A DNA stretch of 64,000 nucleotides from Xenophilus aerolatus. Its GTDB lineage: Bacteria > Pseudomonadota > Gammaproteobacteria > Burkholderiales > Burkholderiaceae_C. The translations under genes and the position numbers were made by a program. Positions 36,900 through 47,500 of the stretch are shown here, piece after piece; the first letter of the stretch is position 1, and each line of letters begins with the position of its first letter. The DNA is taken from assembly GCA_030418545.1 (NCBI GenBank), contig QAIB01000004.1, positions 124,001 through 188,000 on the forward strand, in the 5' to 3' direction. The notes beneath the pieces were generated by a model. It ran no database searches, was not told the origin of the DNA, and worked only from the letters and a program-made list of their open reading frames with translations.

Positions 36900-37010
36900 G
36901 GCGGGCTCTCCTGAGAGTTCTGGATGTGCGCCGCAGCATGGCATGCCCGCTGCCGGCACCGGGTCGGACCGTGCCGACCTCCGGCGTACGACGCCAGCCC
37001 CGCCGAAGGC

Positions 37011-38240
37011 TCAGGCCGGCGTCAGCGCCGCATCGAGCCACTCCACCCAATGCCGCACCGGCAGCGCGGTGCCGCTCTGCAGGTGGGTGATGCAGCCGAT
37101 GTTGGCCGAGGCCACGGCGCGCGGCTGCAGCTGCGACAGGTGCTCGAGCTTGCGGTCCCGCAGCCGATAGGCCAGCTCGGGCTGCAGCACCGAATACGTG
37201 CCGGCCGAGCCGCAGCACAGGTGCGATTCGTTGCGCGCCACCTGCACGTCGAAACCGAGCTGGCGCAGGTGCGTCTCCACCCCGCCCTTCAGCTTCTGCC
37301 CGTGCTGCAGGGTGCAGGGCGGGTGGTAGGCGACCACGCCTTCGGGTGCCCTGACGCGGGCCTTGAGCGCGGGCACCAGGTCCGGCAGCAGTTCGCTCAG
37401 GTCGCGCGTGAGCGCGCTGATGCGGCGGGCCTTCTCGGCATAGGCCGGATCGTGTGCCAGGGTGTGGCCGTACTCGCGCACGGTCACGCCGCAGCCCGAG
37501 GCGTTCATGACGATCGCCTCCACCTCGCCCGCCTCCACGTGCGGCCACCAGGCGTCGACGTTGGCGCGCATCTGCGCCTTGCCGCCGTCCTGGTCGTTGA
37601 GGTGGAACTTCACGGCGCCGCAGCAGCCCGCCGCGGGCGGCACGACGCACTGGATGCCCGCGGCGTCGAGCACGCGCGCCGTGGCGGCGTTGATGTTGGG
37701 CGCCATGGCGGGCTGCACGCAGCCGGCCAGCAGCAGCACCTTGCGCGCGTGCTCGCGCGTGGGCCACAGGCCAGGGTCCTGCCGCGCGGGCACCTTGGCC
37801 TTGAGCGACGCGGGCAGCAGGCCGCGCACCGACTGGCCGAGCTTCATCGCCGGCGCGAAGAGCGGCGAGGGCAGGCCTTCCTTGAGCGTCCAGCGCACCG
37901 CCTTCTCCATGGCCGGCCGCGGCACCTTCTCGTCGACGATCCTGCGGCCGATGTCGACCAGGTGGCCGTACTGCACGCCGCTGGGGCAGGTGGACTCGCA
38001 GTTGCGGCAGGTGAGGCAGCGGTCCAGGTGCAGCTGCGTGGCGCGCGTGGGCTGCTCGCCCTCGAGCACCTGCTTGATGAGGTAGATGCGCCCGCGCGGG
38101 CCGTCGAGCTCGTCGCCCAGCAGCTGGTAGGTGGGACAGGTGGCGGTGCAGAAGCCGCAGTGCACGCACTTGCGCAGGATGGCTTCGGCCTCCTGGCCTT
38201 CGGCCGTGCCCTGGAATTCGGGGGCGAGTTCGGTTTGCAT
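37011..38240 (-). CDS. glcF: glycolate oxidase iron-sulfur subunit
   Basis: 409-residue subunit passing electrons from the GlcD/GlcE flavoproteins to the membrane quinone pool. Two ferredoxin-type 4Fe-4S motifs are complete: Cys25, 28, 31, 35 and Cys75, 78, 81, 85. Two CCG-type domains follow, with ASGCGVTV, YHPPCTLQHG and CCGSAGTY. It is separated from glcE by a DUF1275 gene; all are on the minus strand and form one probable operon. Confidence 0.93.
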   Translation of the reverse strand: MQTELAPEFQGTAEGQEAEAILRKCVHCGFCTATCPTYQLLGDELDGPRGRIYLIKQVLEGEQPTRATQLHLDRCLTCRNCESTCPSGVQYGHLVDIGRRIVDEKVPRPAMEKAVRWTLKEGLPSPLFAPAMKLGQSVRGLLPASLKAKVPARQDPGLWPTREHARKVLLLAGCVQPAMAPNINAATARVLDAAGIQCVVPPAAGCCGAVKFHLNDQDGGKAQMRANVDAWWPHVEAGEVEAIVMNASGCGVTVREYGHTLAHDPAYAEKARRISALTRDLSELLPDLVPALKARVRAPEGVVAYHPPCTLQHGQKLKGGVETHLRQLGFDVQVARNESHLCCGSAGTYSVLQPELAYRLRDRKLEHLSQLQPRAVASANIGCITHLQSGTALPVRHWVEWLDAALTPA

Positions 38241-38273
38241 GGATGTCTCGTGGGGTCGTCGGGAGCGGCAGGC

Positions 38274-39107
38274 CTAGGCGGGGGGACGCGGGGCGTCGCC
38301 CGGCGGCGGGGGGCGGCGCCGGCGCAGGCGCAGCACGTCCGAGGTGGCCTGCAGCGCCTGCCGCAGTTCGCGCGAGCGGCGCGCGTCTTCCAGGAAGGGC
38401 GGCAGCGACAGCGAGAGCAACAGCGCCGCCAGCGGCAGCACGCAGATGAAGCCCAGGTACTTGAAGCCCGCAGCCCCCGCCAGCCCGCCGGCCACGAACA
38501 TGAGCACCAAGCCGCCGAAGAAACGCAGGCGCGGGCTGTCGTGCCGCACGCGCTCGCCGTCGGCGCGGGCGCCGCGGTTCCAGTACAGCATCTTGCCCAG
38601 CTCGATGCCCAGGTCGGTGAGGTTGCCGGTCATGTGCGTGGTGCGCACCTTGCCGGCGGAGGTCTTGGCCGCCAGCGCGTTCTGCAGCCCCATGGTGAAG
38701 GACAGCAGCAGCACCGTCAGCGGCACCGCGAAGGGCGTGTGCCAGTTCAGCGTGAGCGCGCCCATCAGGCCGAAGGGCAGCAGCAGCGCGGCTTCCAGCA
38801 GCAGCGGCAGCGCGTAGGGATGGCGCAGCCGGTGCTGGCGGCCCCAGTTGATCTGGATGGCGGCCAACGCCGCGCCGCAGACGAAGGCCAGGATGGCACC
38901 CAGCGCATTGAGCAGCAGCGTGGTGCGGCCCAGCACGATGGCGTCGGCGATCTGCGAGGCGAAGCCGGTCATGTGCGAGGTGTACATGTGCAGCACCAGG
39001 AAACCGCCCGCGTTCATCGCGCCCGCATTGAAGGCGAGCAGCAGCCCCAGCATCCGGTTGGTGGACGGGGCGCGGTGGCGGCCGGTGAGGTGGCGCAGGC
39101 GTCGCAC
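38274..39107 (-). CDS. DUF1275 (YoaK-like) membrane protein
   Basis: 277-residue protein with about six helices. The DUF1275 signatures are GLLLAFNAGAMNAGGFLVL, YTSHMTGFASQIAD and TTHMTGNLTDLGIELG, a duplicated HMTG motif. The function of the family is not established. I chose the GTG at 39107, 13 bp after glcE; an ATG at 39053 (MLGLLLAFN) is possible. Its place between glcE and glcF is unusual and may mean a transport or regulatory role in glycolate use. Confidence 0.75.
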   Translation of the reverse strand: MRRLRHLTGRHRAPSTNRMLGLLLAFNAGAMNAGGFLVLHMYTSHMTGFASQIADAIVLGRTTLLLNALGAILAFVCGAALAAIQINWGRQHRLRHPYALPLLLEAALLLPFGLMGALTLNWHTPFAVPLTVLLLSFTMGLQNALAAKTSAGKVRTTHMTGNLTDLGIELGKMLYWNRGARADGERVRHDSPRLRFFGGLVLMFVAGGLAGAAGFKYLGFICVLPLAALLLSLSLPPFLEDARRSRELRQALQATSDVLRLRRRRPPPPGDAPRPPA

Positions 39108-39120
39108 GGGGTGCCTGGGA

Positions 39121-40260
39121 TCAGGGCAGCAGGCGGCCGGGGTTGAAGATGCCGGCCGGGTCGAAGCGCTCGCGCAGCGACTGCTGGATGCGCAGCAGCG
39201 CCGGGCTCGGGGTGTCGAAGCGGGGCAGATCTTCCGCATCTGATCTGTCTGCAGCGCCCGTCCCGTCTGCGCGAGGTGCTATGAAAAGCGTAGCGTGTCC
39301 GCCCGCGGCGCGTGCCGCCTCGCGCACGGTGCCGGCCGCGTCGACCGGCAGCGCGTACCAGCGCTGGCCGCCGTGCCACTCGACCAGCGGCTGCCCCGGC
39401 AGCGCCAGCACCGGCGCGGTCTGCGGCACCGAGACGCGCCACAGCGCGAGGCCGCGCGCCACCGTCTGCGCGAAGAAAGGCAGGCGCTGGTCGCGCAGCG
39501 CGGCCCAGTCCTCGGCCGCGTGCGCATGGGCGCGGCGCTCGCCGCCCAGGTGGCGGCAGGCGGATTCGACGGCGGCCACCGCGCCCCGCAGACGCAGCCA
39601 CAGCGTGCCTGCCGGGCCCTCGCCCTGCGCCTGCCACGCGCTGGCATTGAGCGGCCACGGCTGGCCGCCCCAGCCGTGCAGCAGCGTGAGCGCCTCGGCC
39701 TGGGTGCAGGCGAATTCCAGCGTGGCCTCGGCGGGCGGCACCGGCAGCACCTTCAGGCTCAGCTCGGTGATGAGGCCGAGCTGCCCCATCGAGCCGGCCA
39801 GCACGCGCGAGACGTCGTAGCCCGCGACGTTCTTCATCACCGTGCCGCCGAAGCGCAGGTGCTCCCCGCGGCCGTTGACCATGGCGGCGCCCAGCACGTA
39901 GTCGCGCACGCAGCCGACGCTGGCGCGCGAGGGACCGGACAGCCCGGCCGCGACCATGCCACCGACCGTCGCACGCACGCCCGTGCCCGCATGGGCGAAA
40001 TGCGGCGGCTCGAAGGGCAGGCACTGGCGCTGTTCGGCCAGCACGGCTTCCAGTTCGGTCAGCGGCGTTCCGGCACCAACGGTGACGACCAGCTCGCTGG
40101 GCTCGTAGTTGAGGATGCCGGCCAGCGGCGCGGTGTCGAGCACCTCACCGCTGCCGGGAACGCCGTAGAAGTCCTTGCTGCCGCCGCCGCGGATGAGCAG
40201 CGGCGCGCGCCGCTCGGCAGCGGCGCGGATGCGGTCGACGAGTTCGTTCAATGCGTTCAT
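39121..40260 (-). CDS. glcE: glycolate oxidase FAD-binding subunit GlcE
   Basis: 379-residue VAO-type flavoprotein subunit. The FAD-binding region is near residues 27-160: LLIRGGGSKDFYG, GTGVRATVGGMVA and RFGGTVMKNVAGYDVSRVLAGS. The C-terminus FDPAGIFNPGRL matches the family. It overlaps glcD by one base (TGATG). Residues about 322-340 (IAPRADGTGAADRSD) are encoded by a copy of the GCTATC/GATAGC repeat and lengthen a linker just before the C-terminal motif; the frame stays open. Confidence 0.9.
   Translation of the reverse strand: MNALNELVDRIRAAAERRAPLLIRGGGSKDFYGVPGSGEVLDTAPLAGILNYEPSELVVTVGAGTPLTELEAVLAEQRQCLPFEPPHFAHAGTGVRATVGGMVAAGLSGPSRASVGCVRDYVLGAAMVNGRGEHLRFGGTVMKNVAGYDVSRVLAGSMGQLGLITELSLKVLPVPPAEATLEFACTQAEALTLLHGWGGQPWPLNASAWQAQGEGPAGTLWLRLRGAVAAVESACRHLGGERRAHAHAAEDWAALRDQRLPFFAQTVARGLALWRVSVPQTAPVLALPGQPLVEWHGGQRWYALPVDAAGTVREAARAAGGHATLFIAPRADGTGAADRSDAEDLPRFDTPSPALLRIQQSLRERFDPAGIFNPGRLLP
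39243..39294 (-). repeat. GCTATC/GATAGC repeat inside glcE
   Basis: On the minus strand the sequence reads GCTAC-GCTTTTC-ATAGC, then CTCGCGCAGACGGGACGGGC and GCTGCAGACAGATCA. This is the same arrangement and spacing as the intergenic copies at 29185, 52108 and 63230, but it lies wholly within the glcE reading frame. Confidence 0.6.
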
Positions 40261-41762
40261 CAGAAGCGGGGCAGCTCGGGATGCGGCAGCACGCCCCCAC
40301 GCACCACCTGCTTGCCGTATTCGGCGCAGCGCGACAGCGTGGGGATCACCTTGCCCGGGTTGAGCGTGCCCGCGGGGTCGAAGGCGGCCTTGATGGCGAG
40401 CATCTGCGCGTTCTCCTCGGGCGTGAACTGCACGCACATGCTGTTGAGCTTCTCGACGCCCACCCCGTGCTCGCCCGAGACGGTGCCGCCCATGGCGACG
40501 CTGGTCTCGAGGATGTCGGCACCAAAGAGCTCGCAGCGGTGCAGCTCGTCGGGGTCGTTGGCGTCGAAGAGCACCAGCGGGTGCAGGTTGCCGTCGCCCG
40601 CGTGGAAGACGTTGCAGCAGCGCAGGCCGTATTTCTTCTCCATCTCCTGGATGGCCAGCAGGATGTCGGCCAGCCGCTTGCGCGGGATGGTCGAGTCGAG
40701 GCACATGTAGTCGGGGCTGATGCGGCCGGAGGCGGGGAACGCGTTCTTGCGCCCGCTCCAGAACTTCAGGCGCTCCTCCTCGCTCTCGCTGCACTGGATG
40801 GCGGTGGCGCCGGCGGCGCGCAGCACCTCGGTCATGCGGCCGATCTCTTCCTCGACCTCCTCGGGCGTGCCGTCGGACTCGCACAGCAGGATGGCCGCCG
40901 CCTCCAGGTCGTAGCCGGCGTGCACGAAGTCCTCGACGGCGGCGGTCATCGGCTTGTCCATCATCTCCAGCCCGGCCGGGATGATGCCGGCGGCGATGAC
41001 CGCGGCCACCGCATCGCCGGCCTTCCGCACGTCGTCGAAGCTGGCCATGATGCAGCGCGCGAGCTGCGGCTTGGGCACCAGCCTGACCGTCACCTCGGTG
41101 GTGACGGCCAGCATGCCTTCGCTGCCCACCACCAGCGGCAGCAGATCGAGGCCCGCACAGTCCAGCGCGTTGCTGCCGAATTCGACGGCCTCGCCCTCGG
41201 CCGTGAAGCCGCGCACGCGCAGCACGTTGTGCAGCGTGAGGCCGTACTTCAGGCAGTGCACGCCGCCCGAGTTCTCGGCCACGTTGCCGCCGATGGTGCA
41301 GGCGATCTGGCTCGACGGGTCGGGCGCGTAGTAGAGGTTGAAGGGTGCGGCGGCTTCGCTGATGGCAAGGTTGCGCACGCCGCACTGCACCGTGGCCGTA
41401 CGGCTCACCGGGTCGATGGCGAGGATGCGGTTGAACTTCGCGAGCGAGAGCGTCACGCCTTCGGCATGGGGCATGGCGCCGCCCGACAGGCCGGTGCCCG
41501 CGCCACGCGCCACCACCGGCACGCCCAGGCCGTGGCAGGCCTTGAGCACCGCGGCCACCTGCGCTTCGGTTTCGGGCAGGGCCACGACCAGCGGGCGCTG
41601 GCGGTAGGCGGTGAGCCCGTCGCACTCGTAGGGCACCGTGTCCTCGGACTGCCACAGCAGCGCGTGCGCAGGCAAATGGGCCTGCAGCGCCCGCACCACC
41701 TGGGACTGGCGCTCCGATTTCTGTAGCACGCGCCGTTCGGGCGTGGTGAGGGGGGCATTCAT
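40260..41762 (-). CDS. glcD: glycolate oxidase subunit GlcD (FAD-linked)
   Basis: 500-residue catalytic flavoprotein oxidising glycolate (or D-lactate) to the 2-oxo acid. The FAD site has VVARGAGTGLSGG near residue 97 and GGNVAENSGGVHCLKYG near 155; the active-site region has HAGDGNLHP near 381 and SGEHGVG near 430. The length fits GlcD. It is second in the minus-strand lctP-glcDE-DUF1275-glcF arrangement. Confidence 0.93.
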   Translation of the reverse strand: MNAPLTTPERRVLQKSERQSQVVRALQAHLPAHALLWQSEDTVPYECDGLTAYRQRPLVVALPETEAQVAAVLKACHGLGVPVVARGAGTGLSGGAMPHAEGVTLSLAKFNRILAIDPVSRTATVQCGVRNLAISEAAAPFNLYYAPDPSSQIACTIGGNVAENSGGVHCLKYGLTLHNVLRVRGFTAEGEAVEFGSNALDCAGLDLLPLVVGSEGMLAVTTEVTVRLVPKPQLARCIMASFDDVRKAGDAVAAVIAAGIIPAGLEMMDKPMTAAVEDFVHAGYDLEAAAILLCESDGTPEEVEEEIGRMTEVLRAAGATAIQCSESEEERLKFWSGRKNAFPASGRISPDYMCLDSTIPRKRLADILLAIQEMEKKYGLRCCNVFHAGDGNLHPLVLFDANDPDELHRCELFGADILETSVAMGGTVSGEHGVGVEKLNSMCVQFTPEENAQMLAIKAAFDPAGTLNPGKVIPTLSRCAEYGKQVVRGGVLPHPELPRF

Positions 41763-41811
41763 CGTGGAACCTCTCGGCGCCAGCGCGCGATGCGCCGGCT
41801 TCGGTGAGCGC

Positions 41812-43473
<1,662 letters not shown>

Positions 43474-43567
43474 GGCCGTGTCTCCGGTGGTTGTTGTGGA
43501 TCGTTATGGGGTGCCCCGTGCACCCGTGTGCCGCACTGTGGCGCCGGCGGCCGCGCACGGCAAGCCC

Positions 43568-43608
43568 GCCCGGCCCGTCGGCACTGTAGGGGTGCCGACG
43601 GGCCGGGC
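43568..43608. terminator. strong hairpin between lysR and lctP
   Basis: A 17-bp perfect inverted repeat (43568-43584 with 43592-43608, core GGCCCGTCGGCAC) with a 7-nt loop TGTAGGG. It lies 13 bp beyond the minus-strand lysR stop, so it could end that transcript. Neither side carries a real T-run, so classic intrinsic termination is uncertain. Confidence 0.45.
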
Positions 43609-43621
43609 GTTTGAAGTTTCT

Positions 43622-44536
43622 TCAGCGCGGGTTTGAGATTTTTTCGCGGCCGGGCGGGAAATCCCGATGAAGCAGCCAGTCGACGAAGGCCGCGCACTCC
43701 CAGCGCTCCAGGGCGCCGGGCCGCCAGCAGATGTAGTTGGCATGCGGCGACGGCGCGGTGCGCGAGCTCAGGCGCACCAGGCGGCCACTGTCGAACCAGG
43801 CGGCCGCCATCTCGGCGCGCACCAGGGCCACGCCGAAGCCGCTGGCGGCGGCGTCGTAGACCAGGCCAAGGTCGTTGAACTGGGCGCCGCGCTGCGGCTC
43901 GGGCAGCGCCAGGCCGCAGGCGGCGAACCAGGTGCTCCAGGGCTCCAGCGGGCTGCGGATGAGGCGCGCCTCGGCCAGCTCGGCCTCGGTGTCGAAGTTG
44001 GCGAAGGGGCCGTGCTCGCTCAGGTAGCCCGGGCTGCAGGCGGGCGTGACCTCGTCGGGGTTGACGATGCGCCACTCGCGGTCGGTGTAGTTGCCGGTGC
44101 CGTAGCGCACCTCGAGGTCGGTCTCCTCGGCCGTCACGTCCATCAGCGGGATCGACACCTGCAGCGTGAGTTCCACCTCCGGGTAGGCGGTGCGGAAGGT
44201 CTCCAGCCGCGGCATGACGTAGGTGCGCGCGAAGGTCGGCGTGACCGCCACCCGCAGCCGCGTGACCGGCTGCGCCGCATCGCGCGCAGGCAGCCGCTGG
44301 AAGGCCGCCAGCCCCGCGCGCACGTTGGCCAGGTATGCGACGCCCTCGGCGGTGAGCGTGAAGTCGCCGCGGGCGAAGAGCTTGAAGCCGACGTGCGCCT
44401 CGAGCTGGCGCACGCGGTGGCTCACGGCGCTGACGGTGACGCACAGCTCGTCCGCCGTGCGGCTCGCGCTGCGCAGGCGCGCCAGGGCCTCGAAGGTGAC
44501 GAGGCACTGGATCGGCGGGATGGAGCGGAAGGACAT
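43622..44536 (-). CDS. LysR-family transcriptional regulator
   Basis: 304-residue regulator of the GcvA-like group. The N-terminal winged HTH (about 1-65) contains FEALARLRSASRTADEL and VTVSAVSHRVRQLEAHVG; the rest is a periplasmic-binding-like effector domain. ATG at 44536; the longer frame upstream lies antisense to the SMP-30 gene. It is upstream of and co-oriented with lctP-glc, so it may control that operon, but LysR targets are more often divergent. The effector is unknown. Confidence 0.87.
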   Translation of the reverse strand: MSFRSIPPIQCLVTFEALARLRSASRTADELCVTVSAVSHRVRQLEAHVGFKLFARGDFTLTAEGVAYLANVRAGLAAFQRLPARDAAQPVTRLRVAVTPTFARTYVMPRLETFRTAYPEVELTLQVSIPLMDVTAEETDLEVRYGTGNYTDREWRIVNPDEVTPACSPGYLSEHGPFANFDTEAELAEARLIRSPLEPWSTWFAACGLALPEPQRGAQFNDLGLVYDAAASGFGVALVRAEMAAAWFDSGRLVRLSSRTAPSPHANYICWRPGALERWECAAFVDWLLHRDFPPGREKISNPR

Positions 44537-44555
44537 GCGCGGCCGGCGACGGGCT

Positions 44556-45467
44556 TCAGTCGTCGAAGAAGTCGACCGGCCGGCCCGCCGCCTCGGTGCG
44601 GGTGAACAGCAGCTGGCCGGACGCCGGCATGCGCGCCAGCTCGTCGGCCGGCCGGCCCTTGCGCGCGCTGGTGACGAAGAGCGTGCGCAGGTCTTCCCCG
44701 CCGAAGCAGGGCATGGTGGGGCACTGCACGGGCACCGGCCAGGCACGCACGGTGCGGCCCTCCCGGTCGAGCTGCTGCAGCTGGGCGCCTTCGTACATGG
44801 CGGCCCAGTAGCCGCCCTGGGCATCCAGCGTGGCCCCGTCGGGTCGGCCGCCGTAGGGCACGCCGGCGGCCGCGGCCTCGGCCTTGTCGTCGAAGCGGCG
44901 CCACACGCGCGCGGTGCCGAGCCGGTTGCCGGCCGCGTCCCAGTCCCAGGCCCGGACCGCATGCGAGGGCGTGTCGGCCCAGTAGAGCGTGCCGCCGTCG
45001 AAGGCCAGGCCGTTGGCCGTGAGCGCGTCGTTGGCCATCGGGTGCAGGGTGCCGGGCTGCGGCCCGCGCGGGTCGAGGCAGTACAGGGTGGCGATGCGCG
45101 CGGTCTTGGGCTCGTGCAGCGTGCCGGCCCAGAAGCGCCCGCGCGGGTCGCACTTGCCGTCGTTGAAGCGCAGCGCCGCAGGATCGTGCAGCGCGGGCGC
45201 CATCAAGGTGAGCGCCCCGCCCCATTCGCGTGCCCGGTAGACGCCGTCCCGCAGCGCGACGACCAGGCCGCCGCTGCGGGCAGGCGCGATGCAGCCCGGC
45301 TCCTGCGGCATGGCCCAGCGCTCCACGGTGGCGGCCGGCCCGATGGCGCCGCGCGTGCGCAGCAGGGCCTTGCCGGCGATGTCGACCCAGTAGAGGGATT
45401 GTTCGTGGGGATGCCAGAACGGCGATTCGCCGAGCTCGCAGGTGCTGTTGTCGAGGGCCGTCCACAT
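44556..45467 (-). CDS. SMP-30/gluconolactonase/LRE family protein
   Basis: 303-residue six-bladed beta-propeller lactonase-type protein. The N-terminal LGESPFWHPHEQSLYWVDI gives the first metal Glu; FNDGKCDPRGRFWAGT and NGLAFDGGTLYWADT give the Asn and Asp ligands; RPDGATLDAQGGYWAA follows. These enzymes hydrolyse sugar-acid lactones. The ATG at 45467 fits family length; a longer frame crosses the amtB terminator. It is 19 bp upstream of lysR and may be co-transcribed with it. Confidence 0.87.
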   Translation of the reverse strand: MWTALDNSTCELGESPFWHPHEQSLYWVDIAGKALLRTRGAIGPAATVERWAMPQEPGCIAPARSGGLVVALRDGVYRAREWGGALTLMAPALHDPAALRFNDGKCDPRGRFWAGTLHEPKTARIATLYCLDPRGPQPGTLHPMANDALTANGLAFDGGTLYWADTPSHAVRAWDWDAAGNRLGTARVWRRFDDKAEAAAAGVPYGGRPDGATLDAQGGYWAAMYEGAQLQQLDREGRTVRAWPVPVQCPTMPCFGGEDLRTLFVTSARKGRPADELARMPASGQLLFTRTEAAGRPVDFFDD

Positions 45468-45507
45468 GCGGGCTATTGTGGCTTGCCATGTGGGAGGACC
45501 CGAAGAC

Positions 45508-45542
45508 AAAAAAAGGCCCGCTGGCGCAAGCGCTGGCGGGCC
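45508..45542 (-). terminator. intrinsic terminator of the torF-glnK-amtB operon
   Basis: On the minus strand, GGCCCGCCAGCG-CTTG-CGCCAGCGGGCC folds into a stable stem-loop directly followed by seven T residues. It lies about 100 nt beyond the amtB stop and before the SMP-30 start, as expected for a Rho-independent terminator. Confidence 0.85.
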
Positions 45543-45642
45543 GAACATCCAAAGGAGACTCTCGCTAAAACTCTTTGGTGATCTGTTCTCTGTACGTTGC
45601 AAGCGACCGGCGGGCCTGCCGAAGCGGCCCGCCCGGTGGCGA

Positions 45643-47061
45643 TCAGCGGTTGTAGGCGGTTTCGCCGTGGGACGTGATGTCGAGGCCTTCGCGCTCTTCT
45701 TCTTCCGTCACACGCAGGCCCACGGTCAGGTCGGCGATCTTGTAGGCGATGAAGGCCACGACGCCCGACCACACGATGGTGAACAGCACGCTCTTGACCT
45801 GGATCCAGACCTGGCCGCCCATGCTGAAGGTGTCGGGGGTGGGGCCGCCCGTGCCGCCCAGGCTCTGGGCCGCGAACACGCCGGTCAGGATGGCACCGAC
45901 GATGCCGCCCACGCCGTGGACGCCGAACACGTCGAAGGCGTCGTCGGCCTTGAGCATGCGCTTGAGGCCACCCACGCCCCACAGGCAGACGAAGCCGGCA
46001 ATGATGCCCAGCACGATCGAACCCATCGGGCCGACGAAGCCGGCGGCCGGGGTGACGGCCACGAGGCCGGCGACGGCGCCCGAAGCGGCACCCAGCATCG
46101 AGGCCTTGCCCTTGTGCATCGCTTCGCCCAGGATCCAGGCGAGGGCTGCGGCGGCCGTGGCCAGCACGGTGTTCACGAAGGCCAGGCCGGCCTGTGCGTT
46201 GGCAGCACCGGCCGAGCCGGCGTTGAAGCCGAACCAGCCCACCCACAGCAGCGAGGCACCGACCATGGTCAGCGTCAGCGAGTGCGGCGTGAAGGCTTCC
46301 TTGCCGAAGCCGATGCGCTTGCCGACCATGTAGGCACCCACCAGGCCGGCGATACCGGCGTTGATGTGCACCACGGTGCCGCCGGCGAAGTCGAGCGCGC
46401 CGTCCTTGGCCAGCAGGCCGCCGCCCCACACGATGTGGGCCATCGGCAGGTAGCTGAAGGTGAACCACAGCACCGAGAACACCAGCACGCCGGAGAACTT
46501 GGCGCGCTCGGCGAAGGCGCCGACGATCAGCGCCACGGTGATGGCGGCGAAGGTGCCCTGGAAGGCGATGAACACGTATTCGGGGATGGTCGTCAGCGCG
46601 CCGAAGGTCTCCTGGGTCACGCCCTTGAGGAAGATCTTGTCGAGCGTGCCGAAGAAGCTGCCCTCACCCGTGAAGGCGATGGTGTAGCCGTAGATGGCCC
46701 ACAGCACGCTGATGAGCGAGAAGATCACGAACACCTGCATCAGCACCGACAGCATGTTCTTGGAACGGCCCAGGCCGCCGTAGAACAGGGCCAGGCCGGG
46801 GATGGTCATCAGGATGACCAGCAGCGTGGAGGTCAGCATCCAGGCGGTGTCGCCGGAGTCGACCTTGGGTGCGGGCGCCGCGGCCGGTGCGGCAGCGGGC
46901 GCGGCGGCGGCAGGCGCAGCCGCTGCGGGGGCCGCGGCCGCCGGGGCGGAAGCGGCGGGCGCCTCGGCGGCGGCGGGTGCGGCCGGTGCCTGCGCGAAGC
47001 TGGTCACGCCAGCGGTCAATACGCTCAGGCCGAGCGCGAGGGAGACGAGGAATTTTTTCAT
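45643..47061 (-). CDS. amtB: ammonium transporter AmtB
   Basis: 472-residue trimeric ammonium channel. A signal peptide (about 1-23, MKKFLVSLALGLSV...FAQ) is followed by an unusual Ala/Pro-rich run of about 45 residues, then eleven helices from about residue 72. Family signatures include ALFYGGLGRSKN, FAFQGTF-type EYVFIAFQGTFAAIT, and the twin-His pore regions DFAGGTVVHINAGIAGLVGA and DVFGVHGVGGIVGA. It is the last gene of the operon, 34 bp after glnK, whose PII product gates it. Confidence 0.93.
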   Translation of the reverse strand: MKKFLVSLALGLSVLTAGVTSFAQAPAAPAAAEAPAASAPAAAAPAAAAPAAAAPAAAPAAAPAPKVDSGDTAWMLTSTLLVILMTIPGLALFYGGLGRSKNMLSVLMQVFVIFSLISVLWAIYGYTIAFTGEGSFFGTLDKIFLKGVTQETFGALTTIPEYVFIAFQGTFAAITVALIVGAFAERAKFSGVLVFSVLWFTFSYLPMAHIVWGGGLLAKDGALDFAGGTVVHINAGIAGLVGAYMVGKRIGFGKEAFTPHSLTLTMVGASLLWVGWFGFNAGSAGAANAQAGLAFVNTVLATAAAALAWILGEAMHKGKASMLGAASGAVAGLVAVTPAAGFVGPMGSIVLGIIAGFVCLWGVGGLKRMLKADDAFDVFGVHGVGGIVGAILTGVFAAQSLGGTGGPTPDTFSMGGQVWIQVKSVLFTIVWSGVVAFIAYKIADLTVGLRVTEEEEREGLDITSHGETAYNR

Positions 47062-47095
47062 GTCGATGTGCTCTCTTGTGCCTTCTTCTTCGTTG

Positions 47096-47500
<405 letters not shown>

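Noticed and set aside
45607-45636. Second hairpin (CCGGCGGGCC/GGCCCGCC) directly after amtB as the operon terminator
   Set aside because: It has no following T-run; the hairpin at 45508-45542 with seven Ts is the better terminator.
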